From: an uncultured Alphaproteobacteria bacterium | Lineage (GTDB): Bacteria; Pseudomonadota; Alphaproteobacteria; Puniceispirillales; Marisalimonadaceae | Direction: 5' to 3' | NCBI GenBank assembly: GCA_937142855.1 | Contig: CAKZQZ010000121.1 | Coordinates: 21,365 to 85,364 of the forward strand | DNA: 64,000 nt | Shown: one piece after another, positions 30,438 through 40,806 of the stretch | Layout: every line of letters begins with the position of its first letter | Numbering within the stretch: the stretch's first letter is position 1 | Translations under genes and position numbers: made by a program | Notes under the pieces: model-generated | What the model was told of the DNA's origin: nothing | The model's input: only the letters and a program-made list of their open reading frames with translations | The model's database searches: none

Positions 30438-31670
30438 ATGGTTTTAAAAAAAAAATTATCAAAGACTTTAGAAAGAATGTTTTCTTTACATCCTAAGTTA
30501 ATTGATTTTGATCTTTCTAGATTAAAATTTTTAATGAATAAATTTGGTAACCCTGAAAATCAATTAAAAAACGTTATACATATTGCTGGCACTAATGGTA
30601 AAGGATCGACAGCATCTTTTCTTAAAGAAATTTTAGAAGCTCACGAACTAACAGTCAACGTCTACACTTCTCCACACTTGATAAATTTTAATGAAAGAAT
30701 ACGAATAAGAAATAAATTAATTTCTGATGAATTATTAATTAATATTTTAGAAAATATTGAACTTGAAAATAAGAATAAACCCATAACTTTTTTTGAAATA
30801 ACAACTGCTGCTGCATTAATTGCCTTTCAAAAATATAAGAGTGATTTCAATATAATTGAAACTGGTTTAGGTGGCAGATTAGATGCTACCAATATAATTG
30901 ATAAAAAAAGGCTTTGCATTATTACTAAGATTGGTTTCGATCATACAGAGTTTCTTGGTAAAAAAATTAAACAAATAGCATTCGAAAAATCTGGTATTCT
31001 TAGAGAAAACGTACCTGTAATTATAGCAAAACAAAAATATAAAAATGCCCTGGAAACAATACTCGATTCAGCTTCAAAAATTAATGCTAAGGTGATTAAT
31101 ATTGATAATATTTCTGCAAGTACAAAAATTGGATTAAATGGAAATCATCAATATGAGAACGCTACATCTGCTTATACTGCTGCAAAAGAATTATTACCAT
31201 CTATAAGCTCCTTAAAAACTCAAGAGGCTTTTAAAAAAGTATCATGGCATGGTAGAATAGAAAAAGTAGAACGAGGTAAAATTGTTAAGGATAGGAAAAA
31301 TCTAACAATTTTGGATGGTTCACATAATCAAGACGGTGCTTACGTTCTAAATCAATACTTGAATCAAACACCCTTATTAAAATGGAATTTAATTATTGGT
31401 ATGTTAAATAACAGAGATATAGAGGCTTTTATAAATATATTTAAGCAGCACTTAAACAGAGCTTATGCTATAGCCATACCGAACATTGATAATTCTCATA
31501 AACCGAACGACATATCATTAAAATTAAATGCGCTAGGTATAGAAACACATCCTATGAAAAATTTAGAAGAAGCATTGAGATACTCAGATAAGAAAATGCC
31601 CCTTCTAATCACCGGGTCTTTATATCTAGCTGGACATGTTTTGAAATTTAATAATACTCAAATAGTTTAA
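30438..31670 (+). CDS. folC: Dihydrofolate/folylpolyglutamate synthase
   Basis: Adds glutamate to dihydropteroate and folates with ATP. The 410 residues include the Mur-ligase type P-loop GTNGKGST (51-58), the TSPHL segment, ETGLGGRLDATN, and a C-terminal domain starting near LDGSHNQDG. The stop overlaps the 3' end of trxA by four bases (convergent). The trxA-folC adjacency is common in alphaproteobacteria. Confidence 0.95.
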   Translation: MVLKKKLSKTLERMFSLHPKLIDFDLSRLKFLMNKFGNPENQLKNVIHIAGTNGKGSTASFLKEILEAHELTVNVYTSPHLINFNERIRIRNKLISDELLINILENIELENKNKPITFFEITTAAALIAFQKYKSDFNIIETGLGGRLDATNIIDKKRLCIITKIGFDHTEFLGKKIKQIAFEKSGILRENVPVIIAKQKYKNALETILDSASKINAKVINIDNISASTKIGLNGNHQYENATSAYTAAKELLPSISSLKTQEAFKKVSWHGRIEKVERGKIVKDRKNLTILDGSHNQDGAYVLNQYLNQTPLLKWNLIIGMLNNRDIEAFINIFKQHLNRAYAIAIPNIDNSHKPNDISLKLNALGIETHPMKNLEEALRYSDKKMPLLITGSLYLAGHVLKFNNTQIV

Positions 31671-31987
31671 ATTGTCTCTTTTATCCATGTCTCAAGTGCA
31701 GATTTAGGTAGTGCACCCATTTTTTCAGATATTTTTTGTCCATCTTTAAAAATCATTAGTGCTGGAATACTTCTTATACTATAATTTTGAGAAATTGATG
31801 GATTTTCATCAACATTAATTTTGACTATTTTTAATTTACTAGCCATTTCATCTGACAACTCTTCAAGTGAAGGAGCAATGGCTTTACAAGGACCACACCA
31901 TTCAGCCCAAAAATCAACTAACACAGGTTCTTTTGAATCTAAAACATCTGCTTTAAAATTTTGATCATTTGTTTTATTCGTTGCCAT
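31667..31987 (-). CDS. trxA: Thioredoxin
   Basis: A small dithiol reductant of the cytoplasm. The 106 residues form a single thioredoxin domain with the active site WCGPC (30-34) and the cis-proline segment IRSIPALMIF. It is convergent with folC and 11 bases downstream of the ExoI-like nuclease gene. It probably shares a transcript with the nuclease and tsaE. Confidence 0.96.
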   Translation of the reverse strand: MATNKTNDQNFKADVLDSKEPVLVDFWAEWCGPCKAIAPSLEELSDEMASKLKIVKINVDENPSISQNYSIRSIPALMIFKDGQKISEKMGALPKSALETWIKETI

Positions 31988-31998
31988 CCATTTATCTC

Positions 31999-33420
31999 CT
32001 ATCTATTGACATTAAATTTTTTTTCCAACTTTTGAAGAAAACCATCTAAATCATCTAAAAAAGTTAATTTTTTACCATCACCTTTTTCTTCATATTCGTT
32101 TCTTAACGTGTCTAATTGATGATATGATTTTGGCAAAGTGTTCCACTTTTCATTATCGTAACTTAACACCTGTTTTGCAATAATTTTATGAATATATTCG
32201 TAGTCATCCTTTGGTAATATATAAGGTGCTTCTTCATAAATAACTCTATGCGCAAAATATTTGAATCTTTGATCACGAAATTGATTTGAAATATGGTATT
32301 TATCTTCCCAATTTGAGTTATGAAAGTCCAACATTTTGTTTTTATCATAGTTATCTGGGAATCCTCCAAAATATAAACTATCTTCAGGTAACATATCTAA
32401 TTGAGATTTGGTAATTTGTTTTTCTTCATACTCTTCAAGAAAAATAGTATTAATTTTGTTACAAAAATCGGGATTATTTCGGATTAGCTCTGCTCTTAGA
32501 TTAAGTGTCTCTAATCCTATTTCCTTATATGAAGGTATTTTTTCAAAGTGATATTTATCCATCAAGATTGGATTTTTATTATTTTTTATCTCCCTAATTA
32601 TTTTGGGTCTATGCTTCATTTTAATTTTTAGTTCTTTAATAGACAAATCAAAATAATCAATTGGGTCATGCATCAAGTCAAAACATTGAGGGTAATTAAA
32701 ATAATTTTTACATACATAAGTTACGACGTGTGAACTGTACTTACCAAAAAAATATTCATCTATACAAAAGATATTGTTTTTGAGAATAAAATTATCAACA
32801 TCAATTTTACTACTGCCATTCAAACCAGCTTTCCAAACACTATTAGCTTTTTTTTGTATATTCTTAGTGAGTTCAATTGTGGCCTCAACATCACCCATAG
32901 CATCATGAGCATTGTGAACAATATTATTTAAGCGAGTTAAATTATCTAATTTAAAAACTTGATTACCCTTTTCGTTTAAACCAACCTGCAAAGAATCTGG
33001 ATAATAAAATTTTGACGTTCTTGTAATACCAAGCACATCAGCTCTTTTATTACCGTTAAATTGGGTTATATACGGTTCAAATAGTAATTTAAAAAATGTT
33101 TTTCTTAAAAACTCTTCATCAAAATTAATTGTATTATAACCAATGAAAATTGCTGGAGACCACTTTTTAAATAAATATTGGATTTTTTTTATTAAATCAT
33201 AGTGTGATAGGTTAACGTTATTTAACATATCTATAGAGGTATTATTTACTATGAGTGCACCTGGTTCAGGAACTATTCCAGGCCTTAATTTACATCTTTC
33301 TTCAAACCTTTCTATTTCATTAAATTCTTCATCAACTAAGATAGCTCCAACTTGAATTATTTGATCCCATGTTGAATTTCTTCCAGTAGTTTCAAGATCA
33401 TAAAAAACAAATTTCATCAT
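31999..33420 (-). CDS. sbcB: Exodeoxyribonuclease I (SbcB) family
   Basis: A single-strand specific 3'-5' DNA exonuclease of the DEDDh family. The 473 residues match ExoI length. Asp8 and Glu10 are in FYDLETTG, Asp101 in GYNTINFDEEF, His172 and Asp177 in AHDAMGDVEA. The C-terminal part has the ExoI pattern DSLYFGGF followed by FRDQRFKYFAHRVIYEEAP. Its ATG overlaps the tsaE stop as ATGA, so it is translationally coupled. It stands between trxA and tsaE, where many alphaproteobacteria carry addA and addB. ExoI is best known from gammaproteobacteria; transfer is possible but not shown. Confidence 0.85.
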   Translation of the reverse strand: MMKFVFYDLETTGRNSTWDQIIQVGAILVDEEFNEIERFEERCKLRPGIVPEPGALIVNNTSIDMLNNVNLSHYDLIKKIQYLFKKWSPAIFIGYNTINFDEEFLRKTFFKLLFEPYITQFNGNKRADVLGITRTSKFYYPDSLQVGLNEKGNQVFKLDNLTRLNNIVHNAHDAMGDVEATIELTKNIQKKANSVWKAGLNGSSKIDVDNFILKNNIFCIDEYFFGKYSSHVVTYVCKNYFNYPQCFDLMHDPIDYFDLSIKELKIKMKHRPKIIREIKNNKNPILMDKYHFEKIPSYKEIGLETLNLRAELIRNNPDFCNKINTIFLEEYEEKQITKSQLDMLPEDSLYFGGFPDNYDKNKMLDFHNSNWEDKYHISNQFRDQRFKYFAHRVIYEEAPYILPKDDYEYIHKIIAKQVLSYDNEKWNTLPKSYHQLDTLRNEYEEKGDGKKLTFLDDLDGFLQKLEKKFNVNR

Positions 33421-33916
33421 TTAATCCTTTTATTTACAACTGGATATTGTTTTAATTTTTCAATCCACCTTTGAGAACCTACTATAGAAATTTTTCTACT
33501 ATTGGATAATCCATTTTGATTGTTTTTAATTGTTTCAAAATAAATATTTAACGGATCAAAATAGCTTATTTCAGAACTAAATTTAGGCCATTCTAATAAA
33601 ATTATTTTTTTTTTAAGTCTTCAAAAACACCCATTTCTTCAACTTCATCAAAACTATTAATTCTATAAAAATCACAATGAAATAATTCATAATCAAATTG
33701 ATATGGATAGGTTAATACAAGATTAAAAGTTGGGCTTGGTATTTCCTTTATTTTTGTAATTTTATTAATTATTGCCTTACACAAAAATGTTTTACCAACA
33801 CCTACACTTCCATTTAATGTTACAACATCACCAGCATTTAAGGTCTTAGCCAAAAAAACGCCAAACCTTCTCATTTCAGTTTTAGAATTAATCATTATTT
33901 CTAAAAAAGTCTTCAT
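33417..33916 (-). CDS. tsaE: tRNA threonylcarbamoyladenosine biosynthesis ATPase TsaE, apparent frameshift
   Basis: TsaE is the ATPase that works with TsaB and TsaD to make t6A37 in tRNA. The first frame (33602-33916) encodes Walker A GSVGVGKT (36-43), SPTF (61-64) and HCDFYRI (80-86), but stops right after a run of ten A (33605-33614 on the plus strand). In another frame the expected rest follows: IILLEWPKFSSE, with the diagnostic EWP, then SRKISIVGSQRWIEKL. It ends at TGA 33417-33419, overlapping the nuclease ATG. One extra A (or two fewer) joins the parts into about 166 residues, the normal size. Sequencing error, slippage rescue or recent mutation are the options. Confidence 0.9.
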
Positions 33917-33920
33917 TATG

Positions 33921-35312
33921 CTAATAGCGATAAGAATCAGATTTAAACGGGCCCTCTACTGGAACACCTATATAATCTGCCTGTTCATTTGATAATTTTG
34001 ATAATGTTGCACCTACTTTATCTAAATGTAGTTTAGCAACTTTTTCGTCCAAATGCCTAGGTAAAGTATAAACTTGATTTTTATAATCCTGATATTTTTC
34101 CCAAACTTCTATCTGAGCAAGAACTTGATTTGTGAACGAAGCACTCATAACAAAACTAGGATGCCCAGTTGCACAACCTAAGTTGACTAATCTTCCTTTA
34201 GCTAAAACAATTAACCTTTTGCCATCTCCAAATTCCACCTCATCAACTTGAGGTTTAATTTCTGTCCATTTCATATTTTGTAGGGATTCAACTTGGATTT
34301 CAGAGTCAAAATGACCTATATTACAAACAATAGCTCTATCTTTCATATCACGCATATGATCAACTGTTATAACATCTTTATTGCCAGTAGCCGTTACAAA
34401 AATATCTCCTCTTGAACACGCCTCTTCCATAGAACAAACTTCATATCCCTCCATTGCTGCTTGTAAAGCACATATAGGATCAATTTCTGTTACAATTACT
34501 CTTGCTCCGCCTTGACGAAGGGATGCAGCAGATCCCTTGCCAACATCTCCAAACCCAGCAACTACTGCTATTTTACCAGACAACATAACATCTGTTGCCC
34601 TTCTTATACCATCAACTAAAGATTCTCTACAGCCGTACAAATTATCAAACTTTGATTTTGTAACTGAATCATTAACGTTAATGGCTGGGAATGGTAAATC
34701 ACCTTTTTCTGCCATTTGATATAACCTAAGAACACCAGTAGTAGTCTCTTCTGTTACACCTTTGATACTATTTTGTACTTTAGTAAACCATCCTGGAGAA
34801 CTTTTAAGTCTTGTAAGTATCTGAGCCTTTAATGCTTCTTCTTCTTCATTGGCTGGTGATGGAAGAACACTCTCTCCTTTTTCAGCTTTGGCTCCCAGAA
34901 TAATATATAAAGTTGCATCACCACCATCATCAAGGATCATGTTCGCAACATTATCATCAGGCCAGGTGAAAATTTTATCTACATACTCCCAATATTCTTT
35001 TAGGGTCTCACCTTTTTTAGCAAACACAGGAATATTTTGCTTTGCAATAGCAGCAGCAGCATGATCTTGAGTAGAAAAGATATTACAACTTGCCCAACGT
35101 ACACTTGCTCCAAGTGAGGTCAACGTTTCTATAAGAACCGCTGTTTGTATAGTCATGTGTAGACAGCCTGAAATTCTTGCTCCCTTTAATGGCTTACTGC
35201 TTCCAAACAAATCACGACATGCAATTAAACCAGGCATTTCAGTCTCAGCAATAGATATTTCTTTTCTGCCCCAATCAGCTAAATTCAAATCTGCTACTAT
35301 ATAATCACTCAT
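33921..35312 (-). CDS. ahcY: Adenosylhomocysteinase
   Basis: Hydrolyses S-adenosylhomocysteine to adenosine and homocysteine, keeping methyltransferases active. The 463 residues include the NAD-binding [12 protein letters not shown], the substrate segments [14 protein letters not shown] and DDGGDATL, and the C-terminal PFKSDSYRY that reaches into the neighbouring subunit. No SAH riboswitch structure is seen in the 85-base leader. It is four bases from tsaE and downstream of chvG; hprK and PTS genes often found between chvG and ahcY are absent. Confidence 0.98.
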   Translation of the reverse strand: MSDYIVADLNLADWGRKEISIAETEMPGLIACRDLFGSSKPLKGARISGCLHMTIQTAVLIETLTSLGASVRWASCNIFSTQDHAAAAIAKQNIPVFAKKGETLKEYWEYVDKIFTWPDDNVANMILDDGGDATLYIILGAKAEKGESVLPSPANEEEEALKAQILTRLKSSPGWFTKVQNSIKGVTEETTTGVLRLYQMAEKGDLPFPAINVNDSVTKSKFDNLYGCRESLVDGIRRATDVMLSGKIAVVAGFGDVGKGSAASLRQGGARVIVTEIDPICALQAAMEGYEVCSMEEACSRGDIFVTATGNKDVITVDHMRDMKDRAIVCNIGHFDSEIQVESLQNMKWTEIKPQVDEVEFGDGKRLIVLAKGRLVNLGCATGHPSFVMSASFTNQVLAQIEVWEKYQDYKNQVYTLPRHLDEKVAKLHLDKVGATLSKLSNEQADYIGVPVEGPFKSDSYRY

Positions 35313-35397
35313 AAAAAAAACCTTAAAAAGTTTATGTATAACATTGTAAAGTTAAATTGCAATTTTTGGTTTAATAAAAATTTATAATTTAATATTG

Positions 35398-36996
35398 TTA
35401 AACACTTTTAAAAACCACCTTAACAGTAGCTCCTAAACATTTACCATTTTTATTATATCTATTATATACTTCAATCTCTCCGCCATGCGCACTTATTATT
35501 TCTTTAGATATAGATAAACCTAATCCAGAATGACTTCCAAAGTTTTCATTTTGAGGTCTTTCGCTATAGAATCTATTAAAAACTTTATTTAATGCGGACT
35601 CGTGGAAGCCTGAACCATTATCCTCCACTAAAATAATTAAATTTTGATTTTTTTGTTCAATAATAATATTTATTATTTGATTAATTTTTGAAAAGGAAGC
35701 TGCGTTTTGTATAAGGTTATCAAAAACTTGAGCAATTTTATTTTCATCTCCCATAATACGCAAACTCTCATTTATTTTAGAAATTTGTAATTTGCAATTT
35801 ATAGTAGAAGACCTAATGTCGATTAATGTTTCTAAAAGAGCTACAATATTAATTTCTTTCATCTCTATCCTGGATAGCTCAGCATCTAATCTTGAAGCTG
35901 CAGAAATATCGTTTATTAACCTATCAACTCTTTCAACATCATTTTGAATAACTTTAATTAATTTTTTTTGATCTTTAATATTTTTAATTTTACCAATTGT
36001 TTCTGACGCAGATCTAATAGATGTCATTGGATTTTTTAATTCATGTGCAATATCAGCTGCAAAATCAGCTATATGATCAATTCTATTTTGTAACTCGTTA
36101 GTCATTTTAAAAAATGATCTACCAAGGTCTCCTATCTCATCTCTTCTTGTCCTAAAAGCATCTAAATTAAATCTTTTTAGTTTTTGATCTTCAGAAATTT
36201 TATCTGCTTCATTTGCTAGTTTGACTATAGGAGAAGTTATTGAACGACCAAAATATATAGCCAAGGTAATTGTAGCTAGCAAAATAAGTCCAAATGCCTT
36301 AAATAACTCAGTTTCTAAATCTATTAATTCTTGTTCTATTTTTTCTCCTGAAACAGATAATAGAACCGCCCCCCTTACCATACGTATATTTTTAATTGGA
36401 ATAGCTACTGATAAAAAAAGTTTACCTTGTTTATCTTGTCTTAACATTTTGAAACTTTTTCCTTTTAGGGCCATTATGACCTCTGGATTGTTATCAAAAG
36501 AAAAAACACTATCATCATTATATATTGGTACATTTAATGGGCGTGATATAAAATTTGAGAATAGAGAAACAAAACTATCAAAGTACTCTTTAAATAAAGA
36601 GTTTTTTTTAACTGAGGGCAAAGGGCTAACTTTTACAAATGGACTATACTTCATACTCGTTTTAGTGTCTGCTATCAAATTTCCGTAAATGTTGAAAACT
36701 CGAGCTCTTATATTCGATCCATAATCAACTTTTGGGATAAGGCTTTGTAAAGCAGGACTTGAAATTTGATTGTTTTGGATTAAACCATATTGACTTTCTG
36801 CTAGAGCTAATGCTTTTGTAAGTGTAATACCTTGTCTTTCTATTGCAGCAAACTCAGATTTAATAAGTATGTCTTGATATTTGTTAAAGTAAATTATTAT
36901 AATTGGATATAATAAGACTGGTAATAAAATAATAAATAATATCCTTAGATTCAAAGGAAAATATAACTTGTTTAGATATGTTCTTAATATCTTCAA
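35398..36996 (-). CDS. chvG: Sensor histidine kinase, ChvG/ExoS type
   Basis: An inner-membrane sensor of the ChvG-ChvI pair, which in relatives responds to acid or envelope stress. The 532 residues show transmembrane helix 1 (about 17-37), a periplasmic sensor domain (about 38-230), transmembrane helix 2 (about 231-251), HAMP, HisKA with phospho-accepting His318 in IAHELKNPM, and an HATPase domain with DNGSGFHESAL and GLGLSISKEII. It starts two bases after chvI, so they form one operon. Naming follows the domain order and neighbouring ahcY. Confidence 0.9.
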   Translation of the reverse strand: MKILRTYLNKLYFPLNLRILFIILLPVLLYPIIIIYFNKYQDILIKSEFAAIERQGITLTKALALAESQYGLIQNNQISSPALQSLIPKVDYGSNIRARVFNIYGNLIADTKTSMKYSPFVKVSPLPSVKKNSLFKEYFDSFVSLFSNFISRPLNVPIYNDDSVFSFDNNPEVIMALKGKSFKMLRQDKQGKLFLSVAIPIKNIRMVRGAVLLSVSGEKIEQELIDLETELFKAFGLILLATITLAIYFGRSITSPIVKLANEADKISEDQKLKRFNLDAFRTRRDEIGDLGRSFFKMTNELQNRIDHIADFAADIAHELKNPMTSIRSASETIGKIKNIKDQKKLIKVIQNDVERVDRLINDISAASRLDAELSRIEMKEINIVALLETLIDIRSSTINCKLQISKINESLRIMGDENKIAQVFDNLIQNAASFSKINQIINIIIEQKNQNLIILVEDNGSGFHESALNKVFNRFYSERPQNENFGSHSGLGLSISKEIISAHGGEIEVYNRYNKNGKCLGATVKVVFKSV

Positions 36997-36998
36997 TT

Positions 36999-37685
36999 TT
37001 ATACGTCTCTATACCTATATCCGACACCATATAGGGTCTCAATAGAGTCAAACCCCTTATCAAAAACTCTAAATTTTCTTCTCATTCTTTTTATATGACT
37101 ATCGATAGTTCTATCATCAACATATATAGTCTCACCGTATGCCGTATCTATTAATTGGTCTCTGTTTTTCACTAACCCAGGCCTTAAAGCTAATGAATGT
37201 AGTATTAAAAATTCAGTTACAGTTAGCCTTACCTCTTCGCCCTTCCATGTACATAAATGCTTATCAGGATCAAGAGATAAATGATTCCTTTGTATCATTT
37301 TAGAAGAGTGTGTTGTATCCGAAGAGCTTCTTCTCAATACAGCTCGTATTCTTTCAATTAATAATTTTTGAGAAAATGGCTTAGTTATATAGTCATCGGC
37401 TCCCATCCGAAGACCAAAAGCTTCATCAATTTCATCATCTTTACTAGTCAAAAATATTACTGGAACATTATTGGATATTCTTAATTCTTTAAGTAATTCC
37501 ATTCCATCCATTTTAGGCATTTTTATATCTAAAACAGCTAAATCTGGTGAGTTTTTTTGCAGGGCAAAAAGACCTTGTTGACTATCACTATATGTTTCAA
37601 CCACCCACCCTTCGGCTCTTAAAGCTACTGACACAGACGCTAAAATATTACTATCATCATCGACAAGAATTATTTTTTCACTCAT
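36999..37685 (-). CDS. chvI: Response regulator, ChvI type (OmpR family)
   Basis: A cytoplasmic DNA-binding regulator phosphorylated by ChvG. A receiver domain has the acidic pocket in LVDDDSN and the phospho-acceptor aspartate in [10 protein letters not shown] (residue 53 from the ATG at 37685; a GTG four codons earlier is also possible). A KPF lysine follows. The C-terminal OmpR-type winged helix ends with [18 protein letters not shown] and LYGVGYRY. Neither start has a strong ribosome-binding site. Confidence 0.92.
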   Translation of the reverse strand: MSEKIILVDDDSNILASVSVALRAEGWVVETYSDSQQGLFALQKNSPDLAVLDIKMPKMDGMELLKELRISNNVPVIFLTSKDDEIDEAFGLRMGADDYITKPFSQKLLIERIRAVLRRSSSDTTHSSKMIQRNHLSLDPDKHLCTWKGEEVRLTVTEFLILHSLALRPGLVKNRDQLIDTAYGETIYVDDRTIDSHIKRMRRKFRVFDKGFDSIETLYGVGYRYRDV

Positions 37686-37785
37686 TTTTTTGTCCACAAA
37701 TTATTGATTTAATTGATATTAAAATATTTTAAGAAAATTTAGGTTTATTCAAGGCTAAATTAAGTTATTTTTATTATTTTTAATA

Positions 37786-40632
37786 TTAATGAGCTTCAGC
37801 CCAATTTTTTCCATACCCAGTATCTACTTTTAATTTTACATTTAAGGGAACTATAGGCAAATTTGCTGTTTCCATTATAGGCAAAATAATATTGGTAAAC
37901 TTTTGAATTTTATTTTCATTTATTTCGAATACTAGTTCATCATGTACTTGCATTAACATTGATATTTGATCTTTATGATCAGATAAATTTCTATGTAATT
38001 GAACCATTGCTATTTTAATTATATCAGCGGCGGTCCCTTGGATAGGAGCGTTAATTGCTTGTCTTTCTGCAAAGCCTCTTAATCTTTGATTTTTTGAATC
38101 ATTCCCATTTATGTAGATTCTTCTTTTAAATAATGTTTCTACATAACCGTTAATATCTAACTGCTGTTTAATATTTTCCATATAATCTCTAATCCTAGGG
38201 AATCTAGAAAAATATGCATTAATAAAATCTTTAGCTTCGCTTGAAGTACATTTTAGTTGTTTCGCAAGCCCATAAGGTGAAATACCATAAATGATCCCAA
38301 AATTAATTGTTTTTGCTTTTCTTCTATGATCTGAATTAACTTGATCTATACGAATTCCAAAAACCTTAGAGGCCGTATCTGTATGAATATCAATGTCATT
38401 ATTAAAAGCTTCAAGCATTTTTGTTTCATCAGCAATATGAGCAATCAATCTTAATTCTATCTGAGAATAATCCATAGAAACTAATTTAAAACCATCCTTT
38501 GGCTCAAATGCCGTTCTTATAAGCCTTCCCTCTGAAGTTCTTATTGGAATGTTTTGTAAGTTAGGATTTGATGAGGACAACCTACCAGTACTTGCGCCAA
38601 CCATTGAATAACTAGTATGGACTCTTTTAGTTTTAGGATTTATTTGTTCAATCAATGCGTCAGCATAGGTACTTCGAAGCTTAGAAAAGTGTCTCCAATC
38701 TAAAATAAGTTTTGCTATTGGGTGCCCTTCATCAGAAATATTTTCTAAGACTTCAACGCTTGTTTGCCAAGAACCATTTTTTGATTTTTTACCACCTGTA
38801 ATTTTCATTTCATCAAATAGAATTTCGCCTAACTGTTTAGGTGATCCAACATTAAAAACTTTTTTACTTAGATTAAAAATTTTCTCTTCTACAATTTTGA
38901 TTTCTTTAGATAAATTATCAGAAATCTCTCTAAGCTTTATGGGGTTAACAATAACTCCCGTATCTTCCATTTGAATTAGTACATTAATTAAAGGATTTTC
39001 TAGTCTTTTATATACCGTGAATTTTTTATCATTTATTATTCTTGGCAAAACCCTATTATAAACTGATAACGTAATGTCAGCGTCTTCTGCAGCATAATCT
39101 AGAGCTTCTTGAGGAGAAAGTTCGTTAAATAAAATTTTATTTTTACCTTTACCGCATATTTCTTCAAATTTTATAGTTTCGTGTTGTAATTCTCGCAAAG
39201 CCAATGAATCTAATTTATGATTATCAACTCTTCCCGCATCTAACACATAGGAAATACACATTGTATCTGCAATGGGATTTAAAATGATACTACCATTTTT
39301 TGGCTGTCTCATAACCAAAGCGTCAAATTTTATATTATGACCTACTTTTAAGATAGAGGAGTCCTCTAACAGAGGTTTCATTAAGCTAATTGCATCATTA
39401 AATTGTATTTGTTCAAACGAACCACTGTTACTAGAAATAAAGTTAGGTTCATTTATGTTCAAATCATTTCCATGTCTAAGCGGAACATAAGAAGCAACAC
39501 CTTCTTTAAAAGAGAGAGAAATCCCAATTAAGTCTGCTGATTTAGCATTTAAAGAATTTGTTTCACAATCTATAGCTATAACAGATTGTTCAGAGCACTC
39601 TGTTACAAATTTTTTTAAATTCTCAGTTGTATCTATCAATTGATAATCTTGTATTTTTTTATATTCTTTGTGCTCTTTCACTATATTAAAATGAGGAGTG
39701 TCAATTTGTTCTTTAGTTTCAAACTCCTCGTAATTCTCGTATTTATTTAACAAACTCTTAAACCCATGTGTTTTTAAAAAAGGGATCAATTTCTTTGTAT
39801 CTAATAAGGTACTTATTTTAAAATCTTCAATTTTTGATATGACTGAAACATCTTTTTTTAATGTAACTAAAGACCTAGATAGTCGAGCTTGATCAGCAAA
39901 CTGTATAAGGTTTTCTCTTCTTTTATTTTGTTTAATTTCTGCAGCTCTAGATAATAATTGATCTAAATTATCAAATTGATTTATTAGTTCAGCAGCAGTT
40001 TTAACACCTATCCCTGGAACACCAGGAATATTATCACTACTATCACCTGCAAGTGATTGAACATCTATAACTTTATTGGGGTATACACCAAACTTTTCAA
40101 ATACCTTATCCTCATTGATCCAAAATTGTTTCATTGGATCAAATAAAATAATATTATCATCCACTAGTTGCATCAAATCTTTGTCACTAGAGATTATTAT
40201 TACTTTTTTTTTCATATCTTGGGCTAGAGACGCGTATGTAGCAATTAAATCATCAGCCTCAAAACCTTCCATTTCAACCACAGGCAAACCAATTGCTTCT
40301 GTTGCATTTCGAATAATAGAAAATTGAGGTATCAAATCCTCTGGTGGATCTGATCTATTTCCTTTATAATCTTCATAGATTTCGTTTCTAAAAGTTTTTC
40401 TAGCAACATCAAAAATAACAGCCGCATATATTGGTTTAAGATCGTCAATAAGTTTTAGGAGCATTTTAGTGAAACCAAACACAGCGTTAACTGGAACACC
40501 ATCTTGATTAGTCATCGGTGGTAATCCATAAAAAGCTCTAAAAATATACCCTGAACCATCAATCAATATTAGATTATTAGGATCATGTGATTTTAATTCT
40601 GGCCTTAAGCTTATCTCTTTATCATTTGTCAT
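37786..40632 (-). CDS. polA: DNA polymerase I
   Basis: Repair and Okazaki-fragment polymerase. The 948 residues carry all three domains. The N-terminal 5'-3' exonuclease includes GDSSDNIPGVPGIG. The 3'-5' proofreading domain keeps D-x-E in AIDCETNSL, Asp in GHNIKFDAL and YAAEDAD. The C-terminal polymerase has DYSQIELR (motif A), KTINFGIIYG (motif B) and VHDELVFE (motif C). Many streamlined marine alphaproteobacteria keep this intact form. It is upstream of chvI on the same strand with an 88-base gap and divergent from the ABC ATPase gene. Confidence 0.98.
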   Translation of the reverse strand: MTNDKEISLRPELKSHDPNNLILIDGSGYIFRAFYGLPPMTNQDGVPVNAVFGFTKMLLKLIDDLKPIYAAVIFDVARKTFRNEIYEDYKGNRSDPPEDLIPQFSIIRNATEAIGLPVVEMEGFEADDLIATYASLAQDMKKKVIIISSDKDLMQLVDDNIILFDPMKQFWINEDKVFEKFGVYPNKVIDVQSLAGDSSDNIPGVPGIGVKTAAELINQFDNLDQLLSRAAEIKQNKRRENLIQFADQARLSRSLVTLKKDVSVISKIEDFKISTLLDTKKLIPFLKTHGFKSLLNKYENYEEFETKEQIDTPHFNIVKEHKEYKKIQDYQLIDTTENLKKFVTECSEQSVIAIDCETNSLNAKSADLIGISLSFKEGVASYVPLRHGNDLNINEPNFISSNSGSFEQIQFNDAISLMKPLLEDSSILKVGHNIKFDALVMRQPKNGSIILNPIADTMCISYVLDAGRVDNHKLDSLALRELQHETIKFEEICGKGKNKILFNELSPQEALDYAAEDADITLSVYNRVLPRIINDKKFTVYKRLENPLINVLIQMEDTGVIVNPIKLREISDNLSKEIKIVEEKIFNLSKKVFNVGSPKQLGEILFDEMKITGGKKSKNGSWQTSVEVLENISDEGHPIAKLILDWRHFSKLRSTYADALIEQINPKTKRVHTSYSMVGASTGRLSSSNPNLQNIPIRTSEGRLIRTAFEPKDGFKLVSMDYSQIELRLIAHIADETKMLEAFNNDIDIHTDTASKVFGIRIDQVNSDHRRKAKTINFGIIYGISPYGLAKQLKCTSSEAKDFINAYFSRFPRIRDYMENIKQQLDINGYVETLFKRRIYINGNDSKNQRLRGFAERQAINAPIQGTAADIIKIAMVQLHRNLSDHKDQISMLMQVHDELVFEINENKIQKFTNIILPIMETANLPIVPLNVKLKVDTGYGKNWAEAH

Positions 40633-40806
40633 AATAAATAATTTTCAAAAGAAAGGTTTGTTAAATGAATGAACAATTTAATTGTTAAAAACTACCACAT
40701 TAATTTTGGTTAATTATAGTTAATTTGATATCATTGTCATTAATTCATAATTAAATTCTTAGTTTAAAAATCATAATGCTTAGAACCACTATTTACAGGA
40801 AAAAGA

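Noticed and set aside
35313..35397. Possible SAH riboswitch upstream of ahcY
   Set aside because: The 85-base leader is nearly all A and T with no GC-rich pseudoknot elements of known SAH riboswitches.
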